A program made the translations under genes and the position numbers. Below, piece after piece: positions 34,254-46,375 of a stretch of DNA of 64,000 bases. Position 1 is the first letter of the stretch; each line of letters starts with the position of its first letter. Source of the stretch: Halichoerus grypus (taxonomy: Eukaryota > Chordata > Mammalia > Carnivora > Phocidae); contig NC_135714.1 of assembly GCF_964656455.1 (NCBI RefSeq), positions 121,153,631 to 121,217,630 on the forward strand, given 5' to 3'. The notes beneath the pieces were generated by a model. That model saw only the letters and a list, made by a program, of their open reading frames with translations, ran no database searches and was not told the DNA's origin.

Positions 34254-34303
34254 AAGTTTATATATATATATATAAACTTATATATATATATATATATATA
34301 TAT
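34254..34303. repeat. AT palindrome followed by (TA)n
   Basis: Positions 34,254-34,279 form a perfect 26-bp palindrome (AAGTTTATATAT... mirrored to ATAAACTT). A second (TA)n run to 34,303 follows. Confidence 0.93.
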
Positions 34304-34490
34304 CTCCGTAGTGTTTCAAGTAGCCCTGTAGACCTGGGCATTTACCCCATAGGAACAAAGCTAGAAATTTGGTGAAGCCATCAGTCTAGAACTCCATATC
34401 TCTCAAAGGTGGTGTTTCCCAACTTTCACGGTCACTCCTTTATTCAGACTCCCATCCCCATTGTTTGCTTGGCTTAGTGAAAGGATCTCT

Positions 34491-34702
34491 CTCTCTTTTT
34501 TAAAAAGATTTTATTTACTTAAGAGAGAGACAGAGACAGACAGCAGGAGCAGGAGGGGTAGAGGGACAGAGAGAGAATCTCAAGTAGACCCCATGCTGAA
34601 TGTGGAGCCCGACGCGGGGCTCAATCCCAGGACCCTGAGATCACGACCTGAGCCGAATCCAAGAGTTGGAGGCTTAAACAACTGGGCCATCCAGGTGCCC
34701 CG
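34491..34702 (-). mobile_element. Can-SINE, minus
   Basis: AAAAAGATTTTATTTACTTA, GA-rich block, GAGATCACGACCTGAGCCGA and GGGCCATCCAGGTGCCCC. Target-site duplication TGAAAGGATCTCT (34,478-34,490 and 34,704-34,716). Confidence 0.95.
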
Positions 34703-34740
34703 ATGAAAGGATCTCTTAACAGATCTCTAGGACTCTGCCA

Positions 34741-34815
34741 GTGGTTCTCAAATTCAAGTGTGAACATGTCATTTGTAGAGCAGATTCCTGGATCTTGTTA
34801 AGAAATTGCATTCTT
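34741..34815 (+). mobile_element. MER5-like DNA transposon left end
   Basis: CAGTGGTTCTCAAATTCAAG is the typical terminus, followed by AGCAGATTCCTGGATCTTG. The right half is missing or unrecognisable. Confidence 0.55.
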
Positions 34816-36015
34816 AACAAATACCAAGGAAATGGGGATATAGGGTCCCAAACCTCTTTTGATAAACATTACTAACTCTATCTCCCTCTATCCACTCTTC
34901 CTGTGGTGCCAGAGCACTCATTCTACGGTGCAAACTTGGCCGTGTCAGCCTCCACCAAAAAGGTAGTAGATAAAGTATCAATGTTTTGGAGCGTAAAGCC
35001 AAGGCCCTTAGCTGGCAATAGTACCCATCTCTGTATATAGGTATATATGTGTGCCTGGTCTTTTCCCAGAAAGTATTTCAAGTACACGACAAAAGTATAT
35101 ATGCTATAACAAAATAAAGAAATGACAGATGTGGAAATCTTTACAAAGAAAAATGTACGAGGGGAAAATAAGATGAAGCCAACATTAAGAGTCACGGGGC
35201 TCTGTAAATAGCTATGAGTGGGCCCCAACTTTCTTTCAAAACAGTCTAGAGAAAATGTAGAGACATACATGATTGGCTAAATAAGTCACAGTTTCCAGCA
35301 GGGAAAAATAGATCTAGCTGATGAAGAGAACTATGGCTTGTCTTTATATTGAGACCAGAGAGAATATGTTCTTAACGGGGCCTGAGAAAGTGGACACCTT
35401 GCAACATATCCTTATAATAAATATAGCAATATGTTTTCTAGGGCTGTTTCTTATGTTCTTACATGCTGATCAGTGGTACAGTGCCTGACATGAAGCACAG
35501 CTTTATAGATGCTTTGAAGAGATGGGTGTTTGCACCTCTGTATTAATCAAAGGATAAATTTAAAAGTGTGTCTGGAGTAGAGTGCTACAGAATTTACTAG
35601 GAACGATGCATGAGTTAAGCAAATACTATATTAAATTCTAATCTAAGAGCTGTAAATATTGTCTCCCTCTACTAAGCGTTAGGTAAATATTAGGCAGCAA
35701 TAAATTCCAGGTTGTACTCAAAAAAAAAAAAAAAAAAGTGCCTGGGGTGCAACCCTTATACAATGTTGTTTAAATGTTTGTAAACATACTTTGACAATCC
35801 CGAGGCTGGGACGGGATTGCCATCCTTTTGTGAAAACTGAGTAGTCTAACAGCAAGGAAACATGCTTGAAAAGCCCTCCCCTGAGGTGGGCCAAGGGAAA
35901 AACTATACTTAAGAAGTAGTGTTTGATCTTCCCCAGCACAGAGACCTAAGAAACAACCAGTTCCACAGTTAATCTGGAACATCTGTAAAGTTAGAACGAT
36001 TTGACGGTCTGTGGA
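34816..36015. other. Unassigned DNA, about 1.2 kb
   Basis: No gene or repeat recognised apart from an A-run at 35,720-35,737. The 115-codon minus frame at 34,923-35,270 shows no domain, and its translation is rich in residues expected from AT-rich sequence. Confidence 0.4.
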
Positions 36016-36019
36016 GAGT

Positions 36020-36150
36020 ATGGTTATTCTCATTTGGTGGTGACAAAATGGAGCTTAAGAGAAATAATGTAGCTCAGTGAGGGAGTGACAAAGCTGAGAT
36101 TCAAACCCAGATCTAATTGCTTGCTAAGTCCATCTTTGTAGCCTCCATCT
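36020..36150 (+). mobile_element. MIR fragment, plus
   Basis: TGACAAAATGGAGCTTAAGA, GTAGCTCAGTGAGGGAGTGA and GAGATTCAAACCCAGATCTA match the MIR core in order. Confidence 0.72.
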
Positions 36151-36339
36151 TATACAAACTTTTTTCCAAAAGGACCGTTCCTTCCGATCCTGATTCCCAC
36201 GTTATTAGGATAGATCACTAATGGGAGGACTCCATATTGATCTTATTCATCTAGTCCATAACCACCTGTTCTCTGTAGGACCAAAAGCTGGAGGACTTCA
36301 GCACCGTGCACGGGACCTTCGTAGCAAACCTCGTGCTCC

Positions 36340-36520
36340 CTGTCCAGGCGCTCCCACGCATGCACCCTAGTCTCAAGCAGATCAAACCCCTGTGCGGTGC
36401 GCCTTCTCAGCTGTACCTCGGCATGCCATTTATACCACGGAGAGTTCTTTCTTCATCTTGTTATAGCCGGCAGGCTCCTCCTCCCCCTTAAGGTCTCATG
36501 TCAAATACATCATCTACTTT
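36340..36520 (-). mobile_element. L2 fragment, minus (probable)
   Basis: CCCCTGTGCGGTGCGCCTTC, CTGTACCTCGGCATGCC, GGCAGGCTCCTCCTCCCCCT and AAGGTCTCATGTCAAATAC follow the L2 order in reverse. A frame of about 70 codons overlaps it and is treated as chance. Confidence 0.5.
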
Positions 36521-36769
36521 ATTGCATATGGGATAATATGGTTAATATAAAAGTAAGTTGCAGGTGTTTGTCTAGGTTGTCTTTAATCTATACCACAGTG
36601 GGCTGAAAGTAGCTGTAGTACATTACTTAAATGATTACAGTCTTGAAATATCTCAGACGAGTGACATGAGTGATGTCAGTTAGTCAGGGAGCTGCTATTC
36701 ACGCAGTGATGTTCAAGCATAGCCACCTTAAAAAAGATCTGATGTTCTAATTGCATTGTAGAAAATTAT

Positions 36770-36842
36770 ATCAGACCCTCAGGGACCCAGGCATTAGTAT
36801 TATTTTTTACAGCAAATGACTCTGAGGTGTACCAAAGGTTCC
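36770..36842. mobile_element. Possible MER5 right-half fragment
   Basis: GGGACCCAGGCATTAGTATT followed by ATGACTCTGAGGTGTACCAA recalls the right half of MER5-type elements. Short and diverged. Confidence 0.4.
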
Positions 36843-38810
36843 ACCCCACTGCTGTTATTGCAAGTGACCTAAATGCAAAACCCTGGTCTTGGGGAAAAGC
36901 ATACAGTGGCGGGCCAGGAGCAGCGGGGATAACAGAATGGCTCTGATCTCATATCCTCAAGAGGTTGAGATCTCTCTTACAGCCCACATGTAGTTACGTA
37001 AAGACAGGAGCTCAATTTTCAAACCCTGCTAATGATAAACTTTATATTAGGGAGCTCATCTGGTTTCAGATGCAAAGAAGGAAAGCACAGAAGCTGAGTC
37101 GGATATCCCAAAGGGCAAGAGAGCCCCATCCCCTTCTGGTAGGAGCAGAGAGACGTTTCTTTAAACAGCCGGCTACAAGAAAAAACATAGCAGATGTAGT
37201 TTGCTTTGAATAAAAATCACACATCCTCTTTAATCACCACCTTTGCTTTTTATGAAGTAAGTGTAAATTATTGTCAGTTTCATCATTTGTAATCAGAGCC
37301 TGAAACAGATGCTGAAGGTTTAGTTTAAAATGATATATGTCTCTTATAACAACCTGCAATATGCTCTCCAAGGACTATTTACCTTCCACATTCCATAAAC
37401 TCAGTACACGGGAGTTTATTCTTAAGGGGATTGGAGGTAAATTAAGCACAATGAATGCAACTTTCTTTAGAGATAACATTTAATGGAGTTATTACCGGGC
37501 TCACTATATCTGCTTTGAGTGGGCATTTGCCTTAATGACTTTGTTTAACAAGCCTTCATTTCCTTGCTTATGTGATTTAAAGTGCTCTTGGAACTATTTG
37601 TCCTTAGGAGTTTTACCACCAACATGTGGCAATGACAATTTGGCTTCCTTTCTTTTCTCTCTCTCTCTCTCTCTCTTTTTTTTTTTTTTTTTTACAAAAT
37701 TAGTATCTGAGAATAATATTTATAGTTTCAATACCAAGGAGAATGGTAAAATTCTTAAATTTCTTGGCGCATGTTAAGCATTCTCTATAGTCTGAAGCTA
37801 GGAGCTAGGGATTAGAATTAGGAATCCATAATAAAAAATTTCTCCATCCACACAGGAGTTGCTCATTCCATTCATGAGACCATCAGAGGTGTCCAGAGTA
37901 TAAGAGTGTGGTCCTCAGGAAATGATGGTTAAGCAAATGAATATGAGCAATGAATAAATGGAGGTGCATACCTACTTCATTCTCTAAATGAGTCAGAAAA
38001 AATACATATTTTAAAAATAAAGCACTGTGGGTACATTTGGGGAAAGAAGAACCAAAACCAAAATCAGGGAAGGGGATCAAACAGGATTTTAGTCTGATTT
38101 GTAATGCTTTGGATTTATACAAGGAAAATATGTAAATTTGTTATTTGTGTAACTAAAAATGAGCTTTATAACAAAGAGAAGACTAGAAGGAAATAACATT
38201 TAAAAAAAGAATAAGAAAAAGACAACAGAAACCTTAAAATCCATCTATAAATGATTAAATTTTAGACTTCAATAATAAATAACAATAAGAACATGAGAAC
38301 CAAGGGAATCTCAAGAATTAATCAACAAGGGGCAGAATTCAACAAAATAACTTAGAAGGAATTTTAAAAAGAAAATTTATTTAATTTCAAAAAGAATTTT
38401 TAATTTTGAAAAATTAAAAACTTTATTACAAAAATTAAAATATTAGATACTACTACAATTTTAAGTCAAACACCAATTGTTACACTTTTTATTTAATTAT
38501 TTTAATTTACTTATTGGTGGAATTTTCATTAATTTCTTAAGCTCTACATATACTTTTCAGACCTTGAGTCATATAAGGTACATATACTTCTGCTCTCCTT
38601 GTCTTTGGAAAAAATTGACTGACCAGATTATAAAAAAGAAATGGATAACTTCACTATTTTATATTGAAATTATTCTGTTACTGAGATTTTATCAAATGTA
38701 TCCCACCATTAAGGAAAATATGTGCTCTGTTTTATTTAATAAAACAACATTTATGGGCAGAGATCACAATTGATTCAACTGATTCATAGGAAGTATGAGA
38801 TGCCAAGGAC
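36843..38810. other. Unassigned DNA, about 2 kb, with (CT)n(T)n tract
   Basis: No gene recognised. A (CT)n run followed by about 18 T lies at 37,657-37,693. From 38,150 to 38,700 the DNA is very AT-rich, and any L1 ancestry there is too decayed to call. Confidence 0.4.
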
Positions 38811-38839
38811 TCAGTTATGGACATTCTTGCCCTCCCCCT

Positions 38840-39120
38840 CCCCCACCAATTCATATGTCGATACCCTAACCCCCAGTGTGACTGTATCTGGAGATAGCTT
38901 GCTTTCTCTTCCTGTGCAAGCAGAAGGAAGAGGTCACGTGAGCACACAGGAAGAAGGCTGCTGCCTTCAAAGCAAGAGAAGAAGCCCTAGAATGAAATCT
39001 ACCTGGCCAAGCATTTTGATCTTGGATGTCCAAGTCTCCAGAGTTGTGAGAAATAAATTTCTGTTGTTTAAGCCATCTGGTCTATGGTATTTTGTATGGC
39101 AGTTCGAGCAGACTAATACA
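38840..39120 (+). mobile_element. MaLR LTR (MLT1/MST type), plus
   Basis: TTCATATGTCGATACCCTAA, CCCCCAGTGTGACTGTATC, GTTGTGAGAAATAAATTTCT, GTTGTTTAAGCCATCTGGTC and the terminus CGAGCAGACTAATACA are the canonical MaLR LTR series. Slightly shortened in the middle. Non-coding. Confidence 0.88.
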
Positions 39121-39195
39121 TGAGGGAGCTACTCGTTTCTGCCACTAGGAAAAGGACATGTCAGGTCTTTGCCAATGACTCACTTCTCCCCATAT

Positions 39196-39654
39196 AGTGG
39201 GTTGAGTGGTGGCCCCCCAAAAGATATGTTCATATCCTAATCTCTGGAACCTGTGAATATTATCTTATATAGCAAAGGAGTAAATGACCTTATATGGTCA
39301 CACATGTGATTAAGTTAAGGATCTTGAGATGAGGAGATTATCTGGTATTATCTGGTTGGACCCTAAATACCATCCCAAGTGTCCTGATAGGAAAGAGGCA
39401 AGGGAGATAACACAGAAGAGGAGGCAGCATGATCAGGGAGACGGGAGTGATCCAGCCCTAAGTTAAGACATACCACTAGTCACCAGAAGCTGGAAGAAGC
39501 AAAGAACCACCCTAGAACCTCCAAAAGGAATGAGGCTCTGCCAACACCTTGATTTTGGACTTCTGTTTTCCAAAACTGTACGAGCAGAAATTTCTGTTTT
39601 CAACTACCCAGTCTGTGTTCATTTGTTATAGCAATCACAGGAAACTAATACAGT
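39196..39654 (+). mobile_element. MaLR LTR (MLT1 type), plus
   Basis: GGTTGAGTGGTGGCCCCCCA, AAAAGATATGTTCATATCC, ATTAAGTTAAGGATCTTGAG, GACTTCTGTTTTCCAAAACT and the end AATCACAGGAAACTAATACA. Same strand as, and 75 bp from, the previous LTR, but of a different subtype, so probably an independent insertion. Confidence 0.88.
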
Positions 39655-40350
39655 CCATTTCATTTTGCTGATTCATCTTCAGTGAACCCAAGTCTCTCTA
39701 TTTGCCTGTTGAATTTCTTTAGGGAACATTTTAAACTCTCAGGTTAAACAGTTTATGTGTGCATGCATATGTGTGTGAGAGAGACTTAAGACCCATAGGT
39801 CTTAAAACATTTGTGAAGTCTTTGTCAACTTTCTTTCATTTAGAAATTAGCCCCTACCCTTCTCATAATGTACTCTTAGAGATATTACACTAAAATCAAG
39901 AATAAAGCAAGGATTCCAGCTTAACTCCCATCCTAATGTTTTTCTGAAATTCTTCTGAAATATAAGAAAATGAAATAAGAATAAAAAATAAGAGGCTTAC
40001 CTATTGAACAGGAGGAGGAAAATAATTATATACAAATGATAAGATATTTCACTTAGAAGTTAAAATAGAACTTACTGAAAGGTTCATAAAGGGTGGCAAT
40101 TAGACTATATTTAAACATATAAACAGCTTTATATCATCTATAATCAATTAAAACAAATAAGTCATAATAAAATGTTGACAACAATATGAAATGTTTAAAA
40201 TCAACTGTTATAAGAGCTCTGTGGCACACAAGAGCAAAAACTAAAACCTTATTGAATACATAGAGAGAGACACCATATTTCTTATTAGCAAAACAATATT
40301 TCACATTGAAATTTCATATTTCATATGAAATAAATTCATTTCAAATTAAT
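39655..40350. other. Unassigned AT-rich DNA
   Basis: No gene recognised. Could include further decayed L1 sequence upstream of the next entry. Confidence 0.35.
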
Positions 40351-40354
40351 GTTT

Positions 40355-41000
40355 TGATTTAATGTAATTCTAATCAAATCTTAGCTAGATTTATTTAGAC
40401 TTTAGCACAATATGTATTTGAAAGAATAAATAAGCGAGAAAGGCTAAGAAAAAAAACTAGTATTAGAAAGATTTAAAATCAAAAGTGTATAATACTGGTA
40501 AAAAAAAATCAACAGATAAGTAAAACAAAATAGATAGCTTTATCATTCATAATCATTTTGTTTGTGATAAAGGAAACAACAACTGTTAGAGAATGAGAGG
40601 ATTATTCATCAAATGATTGCAGACAATAGATGACTATTTAGAAAATTATAACCTCTGATTTTTAGTTCCTATCATACATGAAAATAAATCCTGAACTTAT
40701 ACTGAAGAGTTTATATCCAAGATTATATTATAAAATGCTACACACAATTTATATGAACATTTTTCTGATCTCTGAATAGAGAAGGACTTCCCTAACATAC
40801 CACATATATTTTTTTTAAAATAGTAAAGGAAAATCTTTATATTTTTCTACATAAAAATAAAGCATTTTTGTTTATAATAACATTGATGAAAATGGAAAAG
40901 AAATTAGCACACATTTTTATAAAGGTGATAGATATGGTTTTTATTCTTAATTATGTAATGGAGATGTTATTTTTGCCCTTATTTAATTCTATTTCCAGTT
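40355..41000 (+). mobile_element. Very old L1 ORF2 relic, plus (part 1)
   Basis: GATTTAATGTAATTCTAATC, AAAGGCTAAGAAAAAAACTA, GTGATAAAGGAAACAACAAC and GACTATTTAGAAAATTATAA align by eye, in order, with the latter half of L1 ORF2. Highly diverged, with no usable frame. Confidence 0.55.
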
Positions 41001-42245
41001 AGTGGCACTTCACCTAAATGCTCAGCCATGAATTTTGAAATCTTAGGGCACAAAAGGAGATATTCTATAGAGAAAGGATATATGCACCGCTCCTTGCCCA
41101 AGACATTGTGGGATGGCAGAGAAGATAAAAGTGGAGGAGAAAGGCAGACTTGAATTATTGATCACTATCTCCCACCCTATCCCCACATCCATTGGTTCTA
41201 CTTTTGGGGGAGCTGATTTTAAAACATCCAAAAAGTTAAGGAGTAGGCTATGGGGCTTGCCTCCCCATATACTGACAGGGGGCCAAGAACTACAATGTGC
41301 CAGGAAAAGAATTACATATGGCTGTTTTCATCATGATACTGGAGTAAGGGCTCAGCAGTGTCATTAGACAGTGAGAGAGAGCCTCTCTAGTGCTTTTGGT
41401 TCCCGCCAGCTTGTGCGTGTCAAGCAAACGACACAGAGCTGCTGGTGTACCTGTTGAGGAGAAAAAAATTACTTGGATCTAGGTGAAGAGGCCACAGTGG
41501 GCAAGGATTTAGAAATCTGAGGCAAATGGTGAGAATCAGGGACTCCCATAATGGGTGCCAGCGCATTAGCTCACACTGCTAAATGGGACCGGATCACACC
41601 CAGCATTACTGGTCCAAGGACTAAACAGTGGAACCGTTCTCCTGTGGAGACCGAGGAGGATTCTGAGAAGTCAGGGCCCATCCAAGGACTCATTCCCCTC
41701 TGATGTTGTGAGATCACAGAAGGTAGAGAGCACAAAGGGAAACTGATTTCTGAAGATTGGAGTATTTGTAGGTAGAATAAGGGGCATATGATCGCTTATG
41801 AAGAGATACACAGATACACAGATTATATTTGTAACAGGAGCAAATATCTGGCCTAATTCCATGTGTTCCTATCTGTATAGTTCTAAAGACAAAAGCATTC
41901 CTCCTCTGGAAACGGAATCATTGAAGGTTTGGAATGAGGGTTAGACCTGTTCAGATTATGTTCTTCCTTCTTTACTGCTCTAGCTCTTCTTTTCCACTTA
42001 TCTCTTGTCCAGGAAGGGAAGATTTTTCCATCCTCTTTGTCATATCCTCCTAGCTATGGCAACAAACCCTCTGGATTAGCTCTCACATGGAGGGGGACAA
42101 TGGGCATTCTATCTCCAAAATCCATGCAATAAACATTGGTTCTGCATGCATCTAACTGGGAGCTCTGGGCTATGATAGGGAAATAGGATCTCTGAGAATG
42201 AAAACAATTTGTTCTACTAGCTTCTAAATACCACCACCATCAAAA
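41001..42245. other. Unclassified ~1.25-kb block between two parts of an L1 relic
   Basis: GC-richer than its surroundings and without L1 similarity that I can see. It sits where L1 sequence should be continuous, so it is either an insertion (LTR or other element I do not recognise) or unique DNA between two separate L1 fragments. Frames inside have no domains. Confidence 0.45.
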
Positions 42246-42249
42246 ATAG

Positions 42250-42545
42250 TCTTAAAGAACTCATGCCAACTAATAAGAATCCCCCGCAAAGAAAAATCAG
42301 AAAAAGATGAGTAAGAAATTCTTAAAAGAAGAAGTAAACATTAAATAACATTTAAGTTCACCACTAATCAAAGATAATACACATTTGAAAGCACAAAACC
42401 TTATACACTTGACAATTAAAAGAACATAGTTCCCCATGTTGGAGAAAATGCCCTAAAAGAGTATTCTTATATAATGCTGCTGACAATGTCAATTTGTTTA
42501 AAATTTCAACAAACCAATTTGACAGTAAGTTTTTGTATTGTCCAA
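42250..42545 (+). mobile_element. Very old L1 ORF2 relic, plus (part 2, near 3' end)
   Basis: CCAACTAATAAGAATCCCCC, CACCACTAATCAAAGATAAT, GTTGGAGAAAATGCCC and AACAAACCAATTTGACAG follow the final part of L1 ORF2. It is consistent with continuing the element seen at 40.4-41.0 kb. Confidence 0.55.
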
Positions 42546-43325
42546 ATCATCACCTTAGATCAAGTGTTTTTCTTTATGATTAGGAAAAACAGCAAATATG
42601 CTTTTAAAACAAAGCTAAGGAACTGTCTCTGGCGTCAATCACTATTGACCATAGTTGCCTACGTGGGGTTGGTGTATTTTCTCCCTGGCATTTCATACAG
42701 TCCTTATCTATGTCCACCAGGCATTTACATCAGTAACAGATGACAGGCAACCCAAGTAACAGGGAGGCTGTGCTGGGTGTTTTAAGTAGCTCTCAGTTTT
42801 CTGCTTCAACTGAAATTCTATGTAGATTCTTTCAAACATATATAAATAGTGAAACACAAAACAAAACAAAGCACCAAGGAAAAATAATAACAGTAAAATT
42901 ATTTTTCAAAGAAAATTTAAAGTTAGCAAGGGAATAAATGACAACAAACAGGGAAAAATCTTTTCCTTAAAGATAGAGCAATGGGTTGCACATACAAAAG
43001 TTCATGAAGCAAATTTTGTAAAAGGACCTAACAATAACAGTGCCATGAGAAATTTTCAAAGTGAAGATGAAATCCCAGATTAAGGTGGCAAATGTTCAAG
43101 TGAATCACTGTCTCCTGTGACAGGTGACTTCCTAGGACTGCAGTGGTGTCTTAGGAAAGCAAACAGAGGTCCCTTCTCTCTTTAATTCCATGATACCGCT
43201 TTGACTAGGGAACTGGTACAAAAAATAAAGGATTCAAAAAGACTGAACAGAACCACAAAAGTACTATCTTTATATCTTTAACCTTTCCCAGAAAAGCTGA
43301 GATTATATATATACACATATACATA
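42546..43325. other. Unassigned DNA
   Basis: No gene or repeat recognised. Confidence 0.35.
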
Positions 43326-43329
43326 CACA

Positions 43330-43930
43330 TTTATTTATTTATTTATTATTATGTTATGTTAATCACCATACATTACATCATTAGTTTTTGATGTAGTGTT
43401 CCATGATTCATTGTTTGCGTATAACACCCAGTACTCCATTCAGTACGTGCCCTCTTTAATACCCATCACCAGGCTAACCCATCCCCCCCACCCCCCTCCC
43501 CTCTAGAACCCTCAGTTTGTTTCTCAGAGTCCATAGTCTCTCATGGTTCGTCTCCCCCTCCGATTCCCCCCCCCTTCATTTTTCCCTTCCTGCTATCTTC
43601 TTCTTCTTCTTTTTTTTAAACATATAATGTATTATTTGTTTCAGAGGTACAAGTCTGTGATTCAACAGTCTTACACAATTCACAGTGCTCACCATAGCCC
43701 ATACCCTCCCCAATGTCTATCACCCAGCCACCCCATGCCTCCCACCCCCCACCACTCCATCAACCCTCAGTTTGTTTCCTGAGATTAAGAATTCCTCATA
43801 TCAGTGAGATCATATGATACATGTCTTTCTCTGATTGACTTCTTTCACTCAGCATAATACTCTCCAGTTCCATCAAATGGCGAGATTTCATTCCCTTTGA
43901 TGGCTGCATAATATTCCATTGTATATATTT
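43330..43930 (-). mobile_element. Young carnivore L1 3' end, minus, ~600 bp
   Basis: TTATGTTAATCACCATACAT through GTAGTGTTCCATGATTCATT, TCTCATGGTTCGTCTCCCCC, TTTGTTTCAGAGGTACAAGT, GTCTATCACCCAGCCACCCC and CTGAGATTAAGAATTCCTC, ending in the last ORF2 bases near GGCTGCATAATATTCCATTG. 5'-truncated and inactive. A 17-base A-run lies just to its right at 43,944-43,960. Confidence 0.95.
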
Positions 43931-43983
43931 AAATTAACATTGCAAAAAAAAAAAAAAAAGGCTTTCTTTCCCTGGGCTCTTAT

Positions 43984-44168
43984 TTTTTTAGATTTATTTG
44001 TTTATTTGTCAGAGGGATAGAGAGTAAGCACAATCAGGGGGAACAGGAGGCAGAGGGAGAAGCAGGCTCCCGGCTGATCAAGGATCTGGATGCGGGACTT
44101 GATCCCAACTGGGATCATGACCTGAGCCAAAGGCAGATGCTCAACCAACTGAGCCACCCAGGCATCCC
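43984..44168 (-). mobile_element. Can-SINE, minus
   Basis: TTTTTAGATTTATTTGTTTA, GA-rich, GGGATCATGACCTGAGCCAA and GAGCCACCCAGGCATCCC. The target-site duplication TCCCTGGGCTCTTAT (43,969-43,983, 44,169-44,183) is perfect over 15 bp. Confidence 0.97.
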
Positions 44169-44454
44169 TCCCTGGGCTCTTATATAAAGCTAATGAAAGG
44201 AGTCCTATTAAAAAAAAAAGTGTATGTTTATCTGCTTTGTAAAATGTGACCAACTTTGTTCCAAAGCTGGATTCCTTTAAGCTAAATGAAGAAGTATTCT
44301 TTCTCTTCAGTTCTGTGGTTTTCTGTAAGACTTTAGCATTTTTCTTTCTGTAGCATGGCACTTTACTGAAGTGAAGAGTGAGAATGAAAAGATATTTTAT
44401 TGTCAAACTTAAGAAATATTTGATACGAATCCTTTATGTACAGGATTAGCAGCA

Positions 44455-44610
44455 CAGGATGCTAGCAATCTCATCAACACCTCCATTTTTCTGGTGAGAA
44501 CTCAGGTGCTCAGGAAGCATGAGCCACTTTTTGGAGGTTACACAGCTGGTCAGTGCCAAGACAAGATCTTACCAGAGCTTGTGACTGTAGCTCCGCCAAT
44601 CGCATCACTA
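44455..44610 (+). mobile_element. MIR, plus
   Basis: CCATTTTTCTGGTGAGAACT, CAGGTGCTCAGGAAGCATGA, GGAGGTTACACAGCTGGTCA and GTGCCAAGACAAGATCTTAC are the MIR core in forward order. Confidence 0.82.
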
Positions 44611-45770
44611 GCCTAGGGATCTCTGCTTACGCCGCAAGAACGATGTCTTTTCTTTGATTTTTCAGATTGCTGGCAATGATGTGCATGTTACGTATGACTT
44701 TTAGATGGGTCTAATGAAGGGGAGGTTTAAAGTTCATATACAGTGTTTCAGGCCATACGTTTGTCTTTCCCAGTTTCTTCATTTCTCTGTCCTCACACCA
44801 GTGATTTGCCATGGTGTCTGCTACTTGAAGAAACTGATGCTGGTTGCAACTTTGTATTTCATGCAAGTTTGTGTAATTTGATGGATTGAGATTTTGGGGA
44901 AAAAAAAAAACATTTCAAATGAATTCAAATATTTCTGTGACCTTTTCTCAGCACACATCACTTAACACCTATTAGTGCAGGAGATAATACTTATAAGAAG
45001 GCTTAATTCAGTTTCTGTTGAACAGCTATCAAACCAGCTGATTGATGATATGCCATGCATATTTTATAACTCTGATTTTTCTAGTAGCCCTAGGATTTTG
45101 GAATCTTCCACGGTGTTTATAATCCATGCCAGTAAGTTCTTACAGTATAACTTCTGATATTCCAGGAGGATTGGGGAAGGTTATCTTATTGTCTACTGAT
45201 ATGTCCCAAGCACAGTGGCAGGGACAGTGTAGTCTATGAACAGATAGATGGATGTGAACGGAGGAACCATGCAGGAATAAAAACGATGGGTCTAGCTCTG
45301 ATGCTTGAAGCCTGAGCTCACAGATAAAGCAGCTGCCCAGGTTGGCAAAGATGGAGCTTATTATTAGGGGCAAGAAGTCTGATTAAGAAATCTGGGTAAG
45401 TCTCATAACTTGAAAGGTGTTTCCTTTCACAGTGTTAGGGGAAGGTAGGAAGATGAGAAATGTTGTTAAGGATTTCTGTGACATTGTTTCAAGTATGAGA
45501 ATTTTTCAGATTAATTCCTCTTCTAGTAAAGATGACCTATGTTATATTTCGGGCTGAATTTTTTCATGGATAATACTTTAGGAAGAATTAAATAACGTTA
45601 GCCTCAAAGCCAACAATACATTTGTTACAGATTCATTGAGGGGAAGCTCCCATGGATCTTGGGCAATTTCTATATCAGGTAGCATTAATTTTTTTCCTTT
45701 CTTTTCCATTTCATTTTTTTTAGAGGAAGTCTTCAGGGAACAGAGGTGTCATCTTTTTTTTTAAGGGTAT
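44611..45770. other. Unassigned DNA, about 1.1 kb
   Basis: No gene or repeat recognised. Confidence 0.4.
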
Positions 45771-45775
45771 TTAAG

Positions 45776-45912
45776 TGGTGCCTGGGTGGCTCGGGGTCCT
45801 GGGATCAAGCCCTGCTCAGCTGGGTGTCTGCTCTGCCCGCCCCCCAAGCGCACGCTCTCTCCCTCTCTCTCTCTGAAATAAATAAATACAGTCTTAAAAA
45901 TAAATAAATAAA
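45776..45912 (+). mobile_element. Can-SINE with internal deletion, plus
   Basis: The head GGTGCCTGGGTGGCTC jumps directly to GGGGTCCTGGGATCAAGCCC, so about 40 bases of the tRNA-like region, including the usual GGTCATGATC, are missing. CT-rich region and AAATAAATACAGTCTT tail present. Flanks GGGTATTTAA / TGGTATTTTA suggest the duplication. Confidence 0.88.
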
Positions 45913-46375
45913 ATGGTATTTTATTTACCAGTGTGGATCAGATTATTTAGAAATGACCTTTAATGACTAATAGTTCTAGATCCTTGCCTTAAGATAATTT
46001 AAAGAGTAATGGCTAGATTTACTAAGCTAATTTGAATTCCTTGAGTTAATTAAAAGTCTGTTATTAACAGATGTTACTAGGAAGAAATTTCTAATTTCAA
46101 TAAATGTTTCTAAGCACTAATTTTGGTTTTTCCCCAAACCTCTCAGATTATAATGGTGAAGATATGATCTGTGTTATGGATCTTTATAAAAGGTAATGTA
46201 GGGAGAATGCCGTTCATGAAAATATAATGTGAGCTACAAATACCATCATATAATTTTAAATTTTCTAGTCGTCACATTAAAACCAGATGAAATTAATTTT
46301 AATCATATGTTTCATCTAACCTAAATACCCAAAATATTATTATTTCAACAGTTCATCAGCAGAAAACGATTTGTC

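Noticed and set aside
36279..36491. Candidate terminal exon: acceptor-like TTCTCTGTAG followed by about 70 open codons
   Set aside because: The right half follows the L2 repeat read in reverse, and no partner exon or polyadenylation context is evident.
44002..44406. 134-codon minus frame, the longest in the window
   Set aside because: Its C-terminal part is a Can-SINE in sense orientation and the remainder is unremarkable flank.
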